DNA from: Bifidobacterium breve DSM 20213 = JCM 1192
GTDB lineage: Bacteria; Actinomycetota; Actinomycetes; Actinomycetales; Bifidobacteriaceae
Length of the DNA: 64,000 nt
Assembly (NCBI RefSeq): GCF_001025175.1
Contig: NZ_AP012324.1
Span: 1,178,001-1,242,000 of the forward strand
Direction: 5' to 3'
Within the stretch, counting starts at the first letter, position 1; every line of letters starts with the position of its first letter. Below are positions 1 through 9,870 of this stretch, piece by piece. Position numbers and translations under genes: made by a program. The notes beneath the pieces were generated by a model. That model worked only from the letters and a program-made list of their open reading frames with translations, made no database searches and was not told where the DNA came from.

Positions 1-703
1 CTCCCCCGGCGATGTCAACTGCGTTGGAAAGCTCCTGCGGATTGCCGATGGCCTTGACCACATACGGAGGTTTGATGGCCGTGCCATCGGAAATCAGCCC
101 TTCGTCAGCATCTTGAATATAGGTCGATGTGACAACGCGAACCTCGTTGATGGCAATGACTTCGGCGCCGGCATTGCGCAGCTCCTCGATGAGGTTGAAC
201 ATGATCGAAGCGTCGATTCTGGATGTCGAACCGCGGCTGACCGTAACCGTAATACCCTTGCCCTTGGCTGGGAGCCGGCCGGAAATCAGACCACTGGTTT
301 CCTCGTTCTGCTTGGCGATCTTACGCGCCTGTTCCTGCTCGTTGGCAGCCGACTTCAACGAGTTCAGCTGGCTGGTCAGCTGGGTTTTGCGCTGCTCGAG
401 GTTGGATATCTGCGTGTTCGACTCGTTGAGCAGACGAACCAGCTCGTTCTCATCCATCGTTTCATAGGTGGATTTGGTGTTGTTGATCTGACTCATGTAG
501 GCAAAGCCCAGCAATGCGCACATCAGCATGATGAAGATCGACGATATCAGTCGGGAACGATCGGAATTCCGGTTCAGGTTCTTACGCGGCTTTTTGCGTA
601 TAGTGGGGAACGAACCAGTTTCCATGCGGTCGTTCGCCTTATCTTGGGCATGCTGGTCATGCATTTTGTCCAGCATGTTGTTTGATTTAGCCCTTCGTAC
701 CAT
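1..703 (-). CDS. DUF881 family membrane protein (C-terminus beyond window)
   Basis: The first 234 codons are present; the gene runs off the left edge. The ATG at 703 lies next to the stop of the DUF1290 gene (705), so translation is probably coupled. A basic cytoplasmic N-terminus (about residues 1-50) is followed by one membrane segment (about 52-70, SSIFIMLMCALLGFAYM), a predicted coiled coil (about 85-130), then the DUF881 domain with GKGITVTVSRG and LIEELRNAGAEVIAINEVR. DUF881 proteins of Gram-positive bacteria are often encoded near division and envelope genes, but their biochemical role is not established. It is the second DUF881 paralogue in this cluster. Confidence 0.85.
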   Translation of the reverse strand, partial: MVRRAKSNNMLDKMHDQHAQDKANDRMETGSFPTIRKKPRKNLNRNSDRSRLISSIFIMLMCALLGFAYMSQINNTKSTYETMDENELVRLLNESNTQISNLEQRKTQLTSQLNSLKSAANEQEQARKIAKQNEETSGLISGRLPAKGKGITVTVSRGSTSRIDASIMFNLIEELRNAGAEVIAINEVRVVTSTYIQDADEGLISDGTAIKPPYVVKAIGNPQELSNAVDIAGG

Positions 704-704
704 A

Positions 705-1037
705 TCAGCCTCGGAAGATGAACCGGCGAATGGCGGACACGTTGGAGAAGATACGGATGCCGAGCACTACAATGACGGCGGTCTGCAGCTGCGAGCCGAC
801 GCCAAGCTGATTGCCGAGGAACACCAGCAAAGTTGCCGTCAGCACGTTGGCCAGGAACGATATGACGAATACACGGTCAGAGAAGCTTCGTTCAAAGTAC
901 GCGCGTGCAGCGCCCAGCAGTGCGTCGATGGCGGCCACCACCATAATCGGCAGATAGGGTTGCAAGACGACCGGAATGTCCGGCTTGACAAACACACCGA
1001 TTACCACGCCGATAATCAGACCTAGGACGGCTGCCAT
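705..1037 (-). CDS. DUF1290 small basic membrane protein (Sbp-like)
   Basis: 110 residues with three hydrophobic segments: an N-terminal GLIIGVVIGVFVKPDIP motif, a middle PIMVVAAIDALLGA motif and a third near FVISFLANVLTATLLVFLG. The C-terminal half carries GNQLGVGSQLQTAVIV. This pattern and length match the DUF1290/small basic protein family (B. subtilis Sbp, encoded beside division genes). Its ATG overlaps the stop of the upstream DUF881 gene by one base (TAATG), and the next DUF881 gene starts at its own stop, so the three form a tight operon. Function is unknown; family assignment is confident. Confidence 0.85.
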   Translation of the reverse strand: MAAVLGLIIGVVIGVFVKPDIPVVLQPYLPIMVVAAIDALLGAARAYFERSFSDRVFVISFLANVLTATLLVFLGNQLGVGSQLQTAVIVVLGIRIFSNVSAIRRFIFRG

Positions 1038-2014
1038 TATTCGTTCCTCTCTGCGTATTGGGTTTCGCCAGCCACTGCTGCCTCAAGTGTAATCGAATTG
1101 GACTTGTTTACCTGCGGATAAATACCTGCTTGTTTGAAGGAATCGTACAGGCTTGCCAGATTCTTTGATCCCATAGCTTCGGCCAACGTGTTCTTGTCTC
1201 CGATGGCTTCAATGGTGTACGGGCTTTCGATGGCATTCACGCCAATGAGAATATGTCCACCCGCCTTACGGATGGAGGTCTGTGCACCGAGCCTATTGCC
1301 GTTGATGGAGATGGCTTCGGCTCCATTTTGGAACATCAGCGATACCAGCTGCTGCAAATCAAGATCCGTGACGACGCGAATCTTGCTGGTGGTACCCACT
1401 CTGGTGGAGGTGGATTGGTCGGACTGGCTCGCCGCAATAGGATCGGCCAATGTCATGGTGATGCCTTCACCGGTGACGGCCACGGCACCGGTGACCAATT
1501 CATCCTGAATCAGCGTGTCGCTTTTGACCTTTCCGGAGACCTTCTTCGACTGCTCGTCAACTTGGGCCTTGACTGCATTCACATCTTTGGTGAGCTGTTC
1601 GATTTGCGCATTGCGGTTTTCGAGTTGGTCGGCCAACGTCTGACGCACCTGTTTGCGCGGATCGGACTGCAGCTGCTGGACGAACAGGCACCCCGCAAAC
1701 CCGACACCGACGCAAATCAGGAAAACGATAATGCGATTGAACCAGATGGAAAATACAGATCGCTGCTCATGGACCAGTCTCGAATCGGAGAACATGGGAT
1801 CCATCGGACGGTTCACGAGATCGTCGATGAGTTGCAGGGAATCATCGTTGGTTTTACGGCGACGGCGTCCGCGAACGGCCGTGGCATCATTGGGAGACAA
1901 CGCATGGTGGGATTTCACAGACCGAAATGCACGGGAAAAAATGGCACGACGGCGTACTGGCTCATTCTCTTCTGGTACGGGGAATGAGACCGGCGCTGTG
2001 GAATCAGGCTCCAT
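1037..2014 (-). CDS. DUF881 family membrane protein
   Basis: 325 residues. A long basic, probably disordered cytoplasmic N-terminus (1-90) precedes one membrane segment (about 92-113, FNRIIVFLICVGVGFAGCLFV). A coiled coil (about 125-165) and the DUF881 domain follow, with GEGITMTLADP and LVSLMFQNGAEAISINGNR. The start overlaps the end of pgsA by 11 bases and the stop overlaps the DUF1290 start, so pgsA-DUF881-DUF1290-DUF881 is one transcription unit. The long N-terminal extension distinguishes it from the paralogue at 1-703. A structural role at the membrane is inference. Confidence 0.85.
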   Translation of the reverse strand: MEPDSTAPVSFPVPEENEPVRRRAIFSRAFRSVKSHHALSPNDATAVRGRRRRKTNDDSLQLIDDLVNRPMDPMFSDSRLVHEQRSVFSIWFNRIIVFLICVGVGFAGCLFVQQLQSDPRKQVRQTLADQLENRNAQIEQLTKDVNAVKAQVDEQSKKVSGKVKSDTLIQDELVTGAVAVTGEGITMTLADPIAASQSDQSTSTRVGTTSKIRVVTDLDLQQLVSLMFQNGAEAISINGNRLGAQTSIRKAGGHILIGVNAIESPYTIEAIGDKNTLAEAMGSKNLASLYDSFKQAGIYPQVNKSNSITLEAAVAGETQYAERNE

Positions 2015-2621
2015 GCCGCTCCCCCAATTCCTTGCGCAACAAGCTCACACCTTGCTTGGTGTAGATATATCCGGCCAACCAGTACATGGCAATGCCCCAA
2101 ATCCCTGCGGCAAGCGCGGCAAGATAGAGCAGGTGGAAGAAGGCGTTGGTGCCAAGATCAGCGAAAATCAGGCTGACGATGGAAATCATCAATAATGCGG
2201 TGCCCGCTTTGCCCACGAAATGCACCGGCAACGGACCATATCCATATTGGGCAAGCCACAGCACCTGAATTGCCATCCACAAGTCGCGCAAACCCACAAT
2301 GATCAGCATCCACCAGGGGATGACGCCGGCGATGCCGAGAGCCAGAATCGAGCAAAAAATCAACAGGCGATCGGCTACCGGGTCAAGAATCTGCCCGATT
2401 TTGCTGACTTGGTTGAATCTGCGCGCGATGATGCCATCGAGTCCGTCAGAAGCGGAGGAGATGGCGATAAGCGCCAACGCCGCAATCATCTCATGCCGAG
2501 AGATCAGCGCGGAGATGAATGGAATCGAGATGATTCTCAACGCGCTGATCAGATTCGGCACAGTGAAATACAGGTCACGCGCCTCTGGACTGTATCTGCT
2601 GCTGAGTTTGTGGTCTGTCAT
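2004..2621 (-). CDS. pgsA: CDP-alcohol phosphatidyltransferase (PGP synthase-like)
   Basis: 205 residues from the ATG at 2621, chosen because the preceding in-frame residues overlap the hisG end and do not resemble the family. The CDP-alcohol phosphotransferase signature is complete: D59-G60-x2-D62-G63...A66-R67...G76...D80...D84. Several membrane helices follow. The family transfers a phosphatidyl group from CDP-diacylglycerol to an alcohol; by length and common annotation this is probably phosphatidylglycerophosphate synthase, but cardiolipin or inositol-phosphate specificity cannot be excluded from sequence alone. It leads the DUF881 cluster and lies 22 bp downstream of hisG. Confidence 0.85.
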   Translation of the reverse strand: MTDHKLSSRYSPEARDLYFTVPNLISALRIISIPFISALISRHEMIAALALIAISSASDGLDGIIARRFNQVSKIGQILDPVADRLLIFCSILALGIAGVIPWWMLIIVGLRDLWMAIQVLWLAQYGYGPLPVHFVGKAGTALLMISIVSLIFADLGTNAFFHLLYLAALAAGIWGIAMYWLAGYIYTKQGVSLLRKELGERHGA

Positions 2622-2643
2622 ATCGACAAATAGTCTACATGGT

Positions 2644-3495
2644 TTACATGCGAGAGGCTTGCAATGCGGTGACGATGATGCCTCGAGCACCGACTTCGTA
2701 CAAATCGTCCATCAGCTGGTTGACCTTGGCCTTGGGCACCATGACGCGCACGGCGTTCCACTGCTTGTCGTGCAGCGGGGAGATAGTGGGGCTCTCAAAA
2801 CCGGGGGTCACGGCCACGGCTGCAGACACCTTGCTTACGGGGATGTCGTAATCCATAAGCACGTACTGGTGTGCGGTCAGCACGCCTTGCAGACGGCGGG
2901 TGAGTACGGCGAGACGGGAGTCCTTCTCGTCCAGACGCGGAGAGCGAATCAGGCACGCTTCGGAGTGCATCAGCGGGTCGGAAAAAACGCGCAGACCGGC
3001 GTTGCGCAGCGTGGTACCGGTGGAGACCACGTCGGCGATGAGGTCGGCCACGCCCAGCTGCACGGAGGATTCCACGGCACCATCCAGGTGGATGGTTTCA
3101 GCTTCGATACCGTGTTCGACGAGGTATTCATGCACCAGCTTGTCGAAGGTGGTGGCCACGCGCTTGCCCTGAATGTCTTCCAGAGTGGTGATTGGGGATT
3201 CGTTCGGAGCAGCGAAGCGGAATGTGGAGGAGCCAAAGCCGAGCGGCATGTGCTCGAGTGCGGCGGTACCGGAATTCTTCAGCAGATCTTGTCCGGTGAT
3301 GCCCACATCAATGGCACCGCGGCCCACGTACACCGCGATATCCAACGGACGCAGGTAGAACAGCTCGATGCCGTTGTCTTCATCCTGGACGACGAGCTGA
3401 CGAGGATTAGTGCGCAGACGGTAGCCGGCCTCGGCCAGCATGTTCCACGCGGGTTCTGACAACATGCCCTTATTGGGCACTGCGATTCTCAGCAT
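2644..3495 (-). CDS. hisG: ATP phosphoribosyltransferase (long form)
   Basis: 283 residues. It catalyses the first step of histidine synthesis, ATP + PRPP to phosphoribosyl-ATP. The ATG at 3495 is preceded by GAGGAG; residues further upstream are not family-like. Visible motifs are the N-terminal [25 protein letters not shown] (59-72) and the PRPP-binding [14 protein letters not shown] (155-168). The length and the C-terminal segment with [10 protein letters not shown] indicate the long, HisZ-independent enzyme with a C-terminal histidine-binding regulatory domain. hisE follows upstream on the same strand (125 bp away), so the pair acts on consecutive reactions. Confidence 0.96.
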   Translation of the reverse strand: MLRIAVPNKGMLSEPAWNMLAEAGYRLRTNPRQLVVQDEDNGIELFYLRPLDIAVYVGRGAIDVGITGQDLLKNSGTAALEHMPLGFGSSTFRFAAPNESPITTLEDIQGKRVATTFDKLVHEYLVEHGIEAETIHLDGAVESSVQLGVADLIADVVSTGTTLRNAGLRVFSDPLMHSEACLIRSPRLDEKDSRLAVLTRRLQGVLTAHQYVLMDYDIPVSKVSAAVAVTPGFESPTISPLHDKQWNAVRVMVPKAKVNQLMDDLYEVGARGIIVTALQASRM

Positions 3496-3620
3496 GAATG
3501 CTCCTCTCCCCTGTTGGGAGTTCGATGCGCTGCGGTTACTGCATTGTGCGGGGATTGCCAGCAGAATTGCCCGTGAATCCCTTGTGCTTGGTTCAGTGTT
3601 CTGCGGCCGCGGAACGGCGA

Positions 3621-3884
3621 TCACAGGTGCTTGTAGACGTCCTCGAGGGTCAGGCCGTGCTTGATCATCATGACCTGAACATGGTAGAGCAGCTGGCTCA
3701 TCTCTTCGGCGGTGCGATCCGCGCCCTCGTACTCGGCGGCCATCCAGGTTTCGCCGGCCTCTTCGATGATCTTCTTGCCGATGAAGTGGGTGCCCTTGTC
3801 GAGCTCATCGACAGTCAGGGAGCCTTCGGGACGGATCTTGGCCTTTTCGGACAGTTCGGCGAACAGGGATTCAAACGTCTTCAT
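3621..3884 (-). CDS. hisE: Phosphoribosyl-ATP pyrophosphatase
   Basis: 87 residues; hydrolyses phosphoribosyl-ATP to phosphoribosyl-AMP, the second step of histidine synthesis. The all-alpha pyrophosphohydrolase motifs are visible: [15 protein letters not shown] (about 37-51) and [17 protein letters not shown] in place of the usual acidic residue after EEMS also occurs, as I recall, in mycobacterial HisE, so it is probably normal for Actinobacteria. The start was set at the ATG of MKTFESLF; the upstream open stretch is low-complexity PRPRP and not family-like. It is a stand-alone HisE; HisI is encoded separately at 52.8 kb. Confidence 0.93.
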   Translation of the reverse strand: MKTFESLFAELSEKAKIRPEGSLTVDELDKGTHFIGKKIIEEAGETWMAAEYEGADRTAEEMSQLLYHVQVMMIKHGLTLEDVYKHL

Positions 3885-3933
3885 GATTATCTTTTCTTTG
3901 TTGCTTCTGCTGAGGTAATGGGCGCGCTGCGGC

Positions 3934-4602
3934 TCAGGCCTTAAACGCGGCCTCGGCCTTGGCACGGATGTCATCGACGGCCTGGGCGGGGTTCTCAGCG
4001 CCATATACGGCGGAACCGGCCACGAGCACGTCGGCGCCGGCTGCGGCCACGATGTGCGCGGTCTTGGGGCTCACGCCACCGTCGACCTGAATGCGGGTCT
4101 TCAGTCCGCGACGGGTGATTTCGTCGCGTAGACGGCGAACCTTGGCCATCTGGTTGTCGAGGAACTTCTGGCCGCCGAAGCCGGGCTCCACGGTCATGAT
4201 GAGCACCATGTCGAACTCATCGAGGATGTCGAAAATCGGCTCGACCGGTTCGGCCGGACGCACGGCGAAGCTCGCCTTGCAGCCCATTTCGCGCAGCTGG
4301 CGTGCCAGACGTACCGGGGCATGGGTGGCACCCATGTGGAAGGAGACCGAAGCGGCACCGAGCTTGGCGTATTCGGGGGCCCAACGATCCGGATCCTCGA
4401 TCATCAGGTGCACGTCGACGGGAAGGTCGGTGACCTCGCAGATGCGGCCAACGATGGGCTCGCCAAGGGTCAGGTTCGGCACGAAATGATGATCCATCAC
4501 GTCGACGTGAACCAAATCGGCATTGGAGATGGCCTTGAGGTCACGTTCGAGGTTGCAGAAATCAGCGGACAGGATGCTGGGTGCGATTGCGATATTGCTC
4601 AT
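3934..4602 (-). CDS. rpe: Ribulose-phosphate 3-epimerase
   Basis: 222 residues, full length for this TIM-barrel family. It interconverts ribulose 5-phosphate and xylulose 5-phosphate, which in bifidobacteria feeds the phosphoketolase (bifid) shunt. Motifs are [10 protein letters not shown] (5-14), [16 protein letters not shown] (32-47) with metal/catalytic D34, VHLMI (H65) and the late VDGGV (D174). The family usually has DGHF where this protein has DHHF, a small deviation beside the metal site. It is on the same strand as hisE and lgt, with short gaps. Confidence 0.95.
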   Translation of the reverse strand: MSNIAIAPSILSADFCNLERDLKAISNADLVHVDVMDHHFVPNLTLGEPIVGRICEVTDLPVDVHLMIEDPDRWAPEYAKLGAASVSFHMGATHAPVRLARQLREMGCKASFAVRPAEPVEPIFDILDEFDMVLIMTVEPGFGGQKFLDNQMAKVRRLRDEITRRGLKTRIQVDGGVSPKTAHIVAAAGADVLVAGSAVYGAENPAQAVDDIRAKAEAAFKA

Positions 4603-4677
4603 GGTTTCCTACCTTATCTGTGCAATGGGACTTGGAGCCCCGTGTTTCGTGCTGTTTGGACGCTGTTCTTTCCAGTG

Positions 4678-5634
4678 TTACTTATTTTGCATATTGCCGC
4701 GCTGGGCTTTCTTCTGGCGCAGTCGTTCTTCTTCGATGCTCTGGCGTTCGAGTTCGTCGGCGGTGACCGCCGCAAGTTGCCGGGCCTGTACCTTGGAGTC
4801 AGGGCCATGCTGGTAGAGCACGACGAACAGGATGCAGCCGATCACGAAGACGATGATGGCGGTCCAGACGTTGGTGCGCAACCCCAGAATCACTGTGGAG
4901 TAGTTGATGCGCACGTTTTCGACCCAGGTGCGGCCCAGTCCGTACCACATCAGGTACATGGCGAACTGCTGGCCAGCCCTAAGGCGGTCGGCGAGCTTAT
5001 GGCCAAGGTAGATGATGATCGCGGCGCCGATGAGGTTCCAGATCATCTCATACAGGAATGTGGGGTGGAACAGGGTGGTTTTGTAGTCGGGGCACTCAGC
5101 GCCGGAATAGCAGATTTCGGATTTGCCGATGGCGTCCGCGTCGTTGAGTTTCAGACCCCAAGGCAGGGTGGTGGGCCACCCGTAGAGTTCCTGGTTGAAC
5201 CAGTTGCCGAGTCGGCCGATGGCCTGGGCCACGGGCAGCGCGGGGGCGATGGCGTCGGCGAAGATCGCGAACGGGTAATGCTTGTGGCGGCACCATAGGA
5301 ACGCCACCAGCGTGCCCACGGAGATACCGCCGAAGATGGCCATGCCGCCTTCCCACACCTTGAGGATGTTGATCAGGTTGCCGGTGGGCGGGAAGTAGTC
5401 GGCCGGCGTGGTGATGCAGTGGTAGAGGCGTGCGCCCACCAGAGCGCAGGGCACGGTGACGAGCGTGGTGTCGAGAATCTGGTCGAAGGTGCCGCCGTAG
5501 CGCTTCCAGCGCGTGGTGAGGATCCACACAGCCACGCAGATGCCAATCAGGATGCAGATTGCATACATGTGGATGGTAAACGGGCCGACCTGGAATTTAG
5601 AGAAGGTCGGCGAGGGGATATAGGCCAGATTCAT
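4678..5634 (-). CDS. lgt: Prolipoprotein diacylglyceryl transferase
   Basis: 318 residues, polytopic membrane enzyme that transfers diacylglycerol from phosphatidylglycerol to the lipobox cysteine of prolipoproteins. The Lgt signature GRLGNWFNQELYG lies at 140-152, with about seven hydrophobic segments and the N-terminal PSPTFSKFQVGPFTIHMYAI. The C-terminal ~40 residues are charged and cytoplasmic (ERQSIEEERLRQKKAQRG). Substrates in this window include the lipoproteins at 21.5, 22.0 and 30.1 kb. The region 5635-5868 upstream holds no gene I can recognise. Confidence 0.96.
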   Translation of the reverse strand: MNLAYIPSPTFSKFQVGPFTIHMYAICILIGICVAVWILTTRWKRYGGTFDQILDTTLVTVPCALVGARLYHCITTPADYFPPTGNLINILKVWEGGMAIFGGISVGTLVAFLWCRHKHYPFAIFADAIAPALPVAQAIGRLGNWFNQELYGWPTTLPWGLKLNDADAIGKSEICYSGAECPDYKTTLFHPTFLYEMIWNLIGAAIIIYLGHKLADRLRAGQQFAMYLMWYGLGRTWVENVRINYSTVILGLRTNVWTAIIVFVIGCILFVVLYQHGPDSKVQARQLAAVTADELERQSIEEERLRQKKAQRGNMQNK

Positions 5635-5868
5635 CGTGCCTCACTTACTCGTATTCGCTAATGCCGCCTGCCATACTACCGCATGGAAACCGGGACTCGA
5701 GGAACGCCTCACGCTTTGGCAGCGTACTCGTTTCATATGTGTCGAGCCTCAGGGTCCAAGCTTTTCCTCGATGGCTTCGATGGCGGATAATCCCTTTACC
5801 AGGGCGCAGGCGGCAATCCATGACGGAAGCAGGTGCCGAATACGCCCTGATTCTAGGGGCGGCAGGTC

Positions 5869-6738
5869 TTAGCGTGCGTTGTGGATGCCTTCGGCCAGTT
5901 CCTCGCTCTTGGCGGCGAGCAGCTTCAAGCCTTCCTTCGGGTCGCGTGCGGTCTTGTTGTCGTCCGCGAGCAGGGTGTGCACGAGCGCGGAGCCGACGAT
6001 GACGCCGTCCGCGTAGGAGCCGACCTTGGCGCCCTGTTCGGCGGTGGACACGCCGATGCCCACGCACACGTTCTCGGCACCGGCCTGACGGGTACGTTCC
6101 ACGAGGAGTTCGGGCGAGGCGTCGATGGTGGCGCGTTCGCCGGTGACGCCCATGCGGGCGGCCGCGTACACGAAGCCGCGCGCGTTACGGGCCACGGTTT
6201 CGAGGCGCTCGGTGGACGAGTCCGGGGAGACCAGGAAGATGCGGTCGAGTCCGTGGCGGTCGGAGGCTTCGATCCACTCCCCCGCCTCGTCCGGGATAAG
6301 GTCCGGGGTGATGAGACCGGCGCCGCCGGCGTTCTCGAAGTCGCGGGCGAAGCGCTCGACGCCGTAGTGGTACACGAGGTTCCAGTAGCTCATGATGAGC
6401 GGCACGCCGCCGGCGTTGGCCACGGTTTCGACGGCCTCGAACACGCGCTTGATGGTCTCGCCGTTGTTCAGGGCGATGGAGGCGGCAGCCTGGATGACCG
6501 GGCCGTCCATGACCGGGTCGGAGTACGGCAGGCCGATTTCCACGGCGTCGACGCCGTGCTCGACCATCGTTTTGAAGGCGTCAAGCGAGACGTCTGGGTT
6601 GGGGAAGCCATAGGGCAGGTAGCCGATGAAGGCGGGCTTGTTCTCGGCCTTGAACTTGGTGAACATAGCGCCCGACTTGCTGGGCTTGTGGCTGATGCCC
6701 AGCGGCTGGCCGGACGGCGTGGTTGCTTCGTTGGTCAT
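5869..6738 (-). CDS. trpA: Tryptophan synthase alpha subunit
   Basis: 289 residues; cleaves indole-3-glycerol phosphate to indole and glyceraldehyde 3-phosphate. The ATG at 6738 (MTNEATTPSG) is chosen; the open stretch above it overlaps the end of the trpCB gene. The catalytic pair is visible in EIGLPYSDPVMDGP: E67 and D78 correspond to E49 and D60 of the Salmonella enzyme. It follows the trpC-trpB fusion by 22 bp on the same strand, so alpha and beta subunits are co-expressed. Confidence 0.96.
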   Translation of the reverse strand: MTNEATTPSGQPLGISHKPSKSGAMFTKFKAENKPAFIGYLPYGFPNPDVSLDAFKTMVEHGVDAVEIGLPYSDPVMDGPVIQAAASIALNNGETIKRVFEAVETVANAGGVPLIMSYWNLVYHYGVERFARDFENAGGAGLITPDLIPDEAGEWIEASDRHGLDRIFLVSPDSSTERLETVARNARGFVYAAARMGVTGERATIDASPELLVERTRQAGAENVCVGIGVSTAEQGAKVGSYADGVIVGSALVHTLLADDNKTARDPKEGLKLLAAKSEELAEGIHNAR

Positions 6739-6760
6739 AATCAACAATCTCCTCTTCTTG

Positions 6761-8848
6761 TCAGGCGACGGTGTCGCCGTGGGCGCCGGCCACATCGAGC
6801 GCGGCGGCCTGATCGTCGGTCAGGTAGCCAAACCACTTGCCGGCGGTGGCCATGTCCTTGTCGCCCCGGCCGGAGATGTTCACGATCATCACGGCCTTGT
6901 TATAGCCCTTGGCCTTCAGATCCGCGGCGGCCTTGTACGCGCCGGCCACGGCGTGCGAGCTTTCGATGGCGGGGATGATGCCCTCGCTCTGGCTTAGGTC
7001 GCGGAAGGCGTTCATGGCCTCCTCATCGGTGGCCCAGCTGTAGTTCACGCGGCCGATGTCCTTGAGCCATGCATGCTCTGGCCCCACGGAAGCGTAGTCA
7101 AGGCCTGCAGAGATCGAGTAGGTATCGAGCGTCTGGCCTTCGTCGGTTTCCAGCAGGTAGCTCTTGGCACCCTGGAACATGCCGAGCTGGCCGGTGCCGG
7201 GGGCGAAGCGGATGGCGTGCTGGCCGGATTCGGGGCCGTTGCCGCCGGCTTCGTAGCCGTAGAGGTTCACGCGGTCATCGTCCAGGAAGGCGTTCATCAC
7301 GCCGATGGCGTTGGAGCCGCCGCCCACGCAAGCGCAAATCGCGTCCGGATGGTCGATGCCGTACCAGTCCTGAAGCTGCTGCTTGGCTTCCTCGCCGATG
7401 ATCTTCTGGAAGTCGCGCACCATGGCCGGGAACGGGTGCGGGCCTGCGACGGTGCCGAGCAGGTAGTGCGTGTCCTTGACGTTGGTGACCCAGTCACGCA
7501 GGGCCTCGTTGATGGCATCCTTCAGAATCTTGTCGCCGAGGGTCACCTCGACCACTTCGGCGCCGAGCATACGCATGCGGGCCACGTTCAGGGCCTGGCG
7601 GCGGGCGTCGATCTGGCCCATGTAGATGCGGCACTTGAGGCCAAGCATGGCGCACACGGTAGCGGTGGCCACGCCGTGCTGGCCGGCACCGGTTTCGGCA
7701 ATCACGCGTGTCTTGCCCATGCGCTTGACGAGCAAGGCCTGTCCGAGCGCGTTGTTGATCTTGTGCGCACCGGTGTGGTTCAAATCCTCGCGCTTGAGGA
7801 AGATACGGGCGTCGAGGCCGGTCTTCTCCTTGACGAGTGCGGCGAAGCGCGGGGCTTCGGTCAGCGGGCTCGGGCGGCCCACGTAACGCTGCTGGAGCGT
7901 CATGAATTCCTTGTGGAATTCGGGGTCGGCTTTGGCTTGCGTGTAGACGCGCTCAAGCTCGTCGAGGGCGGTGATGAGGGCCTCGGGCACATAGCGGCCG
8001 CCGAACTGACCCCAATACGGTCCCTGATGTTCGCTGAGCGGGGTTGTTTCGGATGCTTTCACTTGTGCTCCTGCCTTTACTAGTCGTTCCACTGCAAGTT
8101 CATGATCGTCGGCGGTGGCCACGCCCTCGCCGACCAGTACCGCGTCCGCTCCCGCGCGGGCGTAGTCTTCGACCTCGACCGCGCCGAATACGCCGGATTC
8201 CGCCACCTTGATGACGTCATCGGGCAGATCGGCCGCGAGTTCGTTGTATTTGTTCACGTCCACCTTGAGGTTCTTCAGGTTGCGCGCGTTGATGCCGATC
8301 ACCTTGGCGCCGGCCTGACATGCGCGTTCGATCTCCTCGCGGGTGTGCGTTTCGACCAGCACGGTCATGCTCAACTCGTGCGCCAAATCCAGCAGATGTT
8401 TGAGCTGGGCGTCGTCCAATGCGGCGACGATGAGCAGCACCAAATCGGCACCGTGGGCGCGGGCTTCGTAGATCTGGTAGTCGGTGACGATGAAGTCCTT
8501 GCGCAGCACCGGAATATGCACGGCGGCGCGAACCTTGTCGAAATCATCGAGGCTACCGAGGAATCTGCGGCCTTCGGTGAGCACGGAAATGGCGCTTGCG
8601 CCGCCCTTCTCGTACTCGCGGGCCAACGCGGCCGGGTCCGGGATGTCGGAGAGGTGGCCCTTGGACGGGGACGCGCGCTTGATTTCGGCGATCACCGGGA
8701 TGCCATCGGCGCGCTTGAGCCATCGTGTCGCATCGATTGGAGCCGGGGCCGCCAGCGCGGCCTTCTTCACATCCTCAAGAGACACGGTGAGCTCGCGGGT
8801 TTGCTGGTCCTCCAGTGCGCCCGCCACCAATTCGTCCAAAACCGACAT
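6761..8848 (-). CDS. trpCB: Fused indole-3-glycerol phosphate synthase / tryptophan synthase beta
   Basis: 695 residues in one reading frame. The N-terminal part (1 to about 262) is Trp[12 protein letters not shown] with E55/K57, LRKDFI with K117, INARNLKNL and ESGV near 217. From about 270 to the end it is Trp[28 protein letters not shown] with the PLP lysine K363, the GGGSNAIG phosphate loop, and SGRGDKD near the C-terminus. The linker is only about 10 residues. IGP made by the first domain could pass to TrpA, and indole to the second domain, so the fusion may bring three steps together. Start ATG follows GGGAGG. Confidence 0.97.
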   Translation of the reverse strand: MSVLDELVAGALEDQQTRELTVSLEDVKKAALAAPAPIDATRWLKRADGIPVIAEIKRASPSKGHLSDIPDPAALAREYEKGGASAISVLTEGRRFLGSLDDFDKVRAAVHIPVLRKDFIVTDYQIYEARAHGADLVLLIVAALDDAQLKHLLDLAHELSMTVLVETHTREEIERACQAGAKVIGINARNLKNLKVDVNKYNELAADLPDDVIKVAESGVFGAVEVEDYARAGADAVLVGEGVATADDHELAVERLVKAGAQVKASETTPLSEHQGPYWGQFGGRYVPEALITALDELERVYTQAKADPEFHKEFMTLQQRYVGRPSPLTEAPRFAALVKEKTGLDARIFLKREDLNHTGAHKINNALGQALLVKRMGKTRVIAETGAGQHGVATATVCAMLGLKCRIYMGQIDARRQALNVARMRMLGAEVVEVTLGDKILKDAINEALRDWVTNVKDTHYLLGTVAGPHPFPAMVRDFQKIIGEEAKQQLQDWYGIDHPDAICACVGGGSNAIGVMNAFLDDDRVNLYGYEAGGNGPESGQHAIRFAPGTGQLGMFQGAKSYLLETDEGQTLDTYSISAGLDYASVGPEHAWLKDIGRVNYSWATDEEAMNAFRDLSQSEGIIPAIESSHAVAGAYKAAADLKAKGYNKAVMIVNISGRGDKDMATAGKWFGYLTDDQAAALDVAGAHGDTVA

Positions 8849-9048
8849 GGTCCTCCCTTTGTTGGTATGCGATCATGCGTCACTCTAGGTCACGCCCTGC
8901 CCTTATTGCCTTGTGCGTCCTACATTCTGGGCTATTCCTCGTTGGTTCGTATCGCTACGGAACCAGAGCGGCCAACAAAAAGGAAAATCGCCATGAATAT
9001 CGGTCATACGGCCTGGGATTGATTCCATTGATGGCATAGACTGGGCGC

Positions 9049-9741
9049 ATGTGCAGGAGATTCGCGCTTGATTTGGATTGGGATGCCGTGGCCTCACAGT
9101 TCGCGGTAGACGAGGATGACGTGCGCGTTGACACTCTGCCACAGCCTTCCTACAACATCGCACCCACGCAGAACATTGGCGTGGTGGCACAGGGCAAGGA
9201 TGGCCGCCGTCATCTGACCGGTGCCTATTGGTCGCTGGTGCCGCGATGGAGCGCCAGCAAAGTGCTGAGCTACCCCACATATAATGCGCGTGTGGAGTCT
9301 GCGCATGTCAAGCCGGCGTTCGCCGAATCCACAAAATCCATGCGAGCCATCATCCCCGCTTCCGGCTACTACGAATGGAAAGGTCGCAGGCCGTTCTATT
9401 TTCACGCGCCACATGATGAACTATTGTCTTTGGCCGGCCTGTACTCATGGTGGAGGTCGTCTCCCGCATCGCCATGGCAGCTGACCGCAACCATCATCAC
9501 CTGTCCTGCCGCGGACGAGTTCGTCAAGGTGCATGATCGCATGCCCCTGCTGGTTCCTCGGAATATGGTTGCCTCATGGCTGGACCGCTCCGTTGACGGA
9601 GCCGCACTGTTAGATTCCATGCGGGAAGCGGGTACCATGCTTTCCCGGCGTCTGCAATTTCACGAAGTCGCGCCACTGAACAGCGATGGCAAACGTCTTA
9701 TTCAGCCATTGGATTCCACCGAACCCATGCGTCTGTTTTGA
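9049..9741 (+). CDS. SRAP-domain protein (HMCES/YedK-like abasic-site protein)
   Basis: 230 residues. The family senses abasic sites in single-stranded DNA by forming a thiazolidine crosslink through Cys2 exposed after Met removal. Visible features: MCRRFAL with Cys2, SYNIAPTQ, the YNARVES motif, GYYEWKG and VHDRMPLLVP with the family's histidine. All catalytic signatures are in place, though the family's usual MCGR start is MCRR here. It stands alone, divergent from trpCB and convergent with endonuclease IV, which also acts on abasic sites. The 9742-9870 gap shows no strong hairpin. Confidence 0.92.
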   Translation: MCRRFALDLDWDAVASQFAVDEDDVRVDTLPQPSYNIAPTQNIGVVAQGKDGRRHLTGAYWSLVPRWSASKVLSYPTYNARVESAHVKPAFAESTKSMRAIIPASGYYEWKGRRPFYFHAPHDELLSLAGLYSWWRSSPASPWQLTATIITCPAADEFVKVHDRMPLLVPRNMVASWLDRSVDGAALLDSMREAGTMLSRRLQFHEVAPLNSDGKRLIQPLDSTEPMRLF

Positions 9742-9870
9742 GCTCTTGCAGCTGGAACCGGCTATGCAGCTGTATATGAAGACGGATCAATCAACGCCCC
9801 GCTGATAGCTAACCTCGTATGGCCCTCAGTCAAAAACAGGTCTCTTCTGCTCGACATTGGTCGACTACGA

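Noticed and set aside
5881-6978. A 365-codon plus-strand open frame opposite trpA
   Set aside because: Low-complexity Gly/Val/Asp/His translation mirroring the third-codon GC of trpA; no motif or ribosome site.
8849-9048. Possible trp leader peptide upstream of trpCB, with a minus-strand frame containing FCWPLWF
   Set aside because: Only two separated Trp codons and no convincing alternative hairpins; attenuation not supported.
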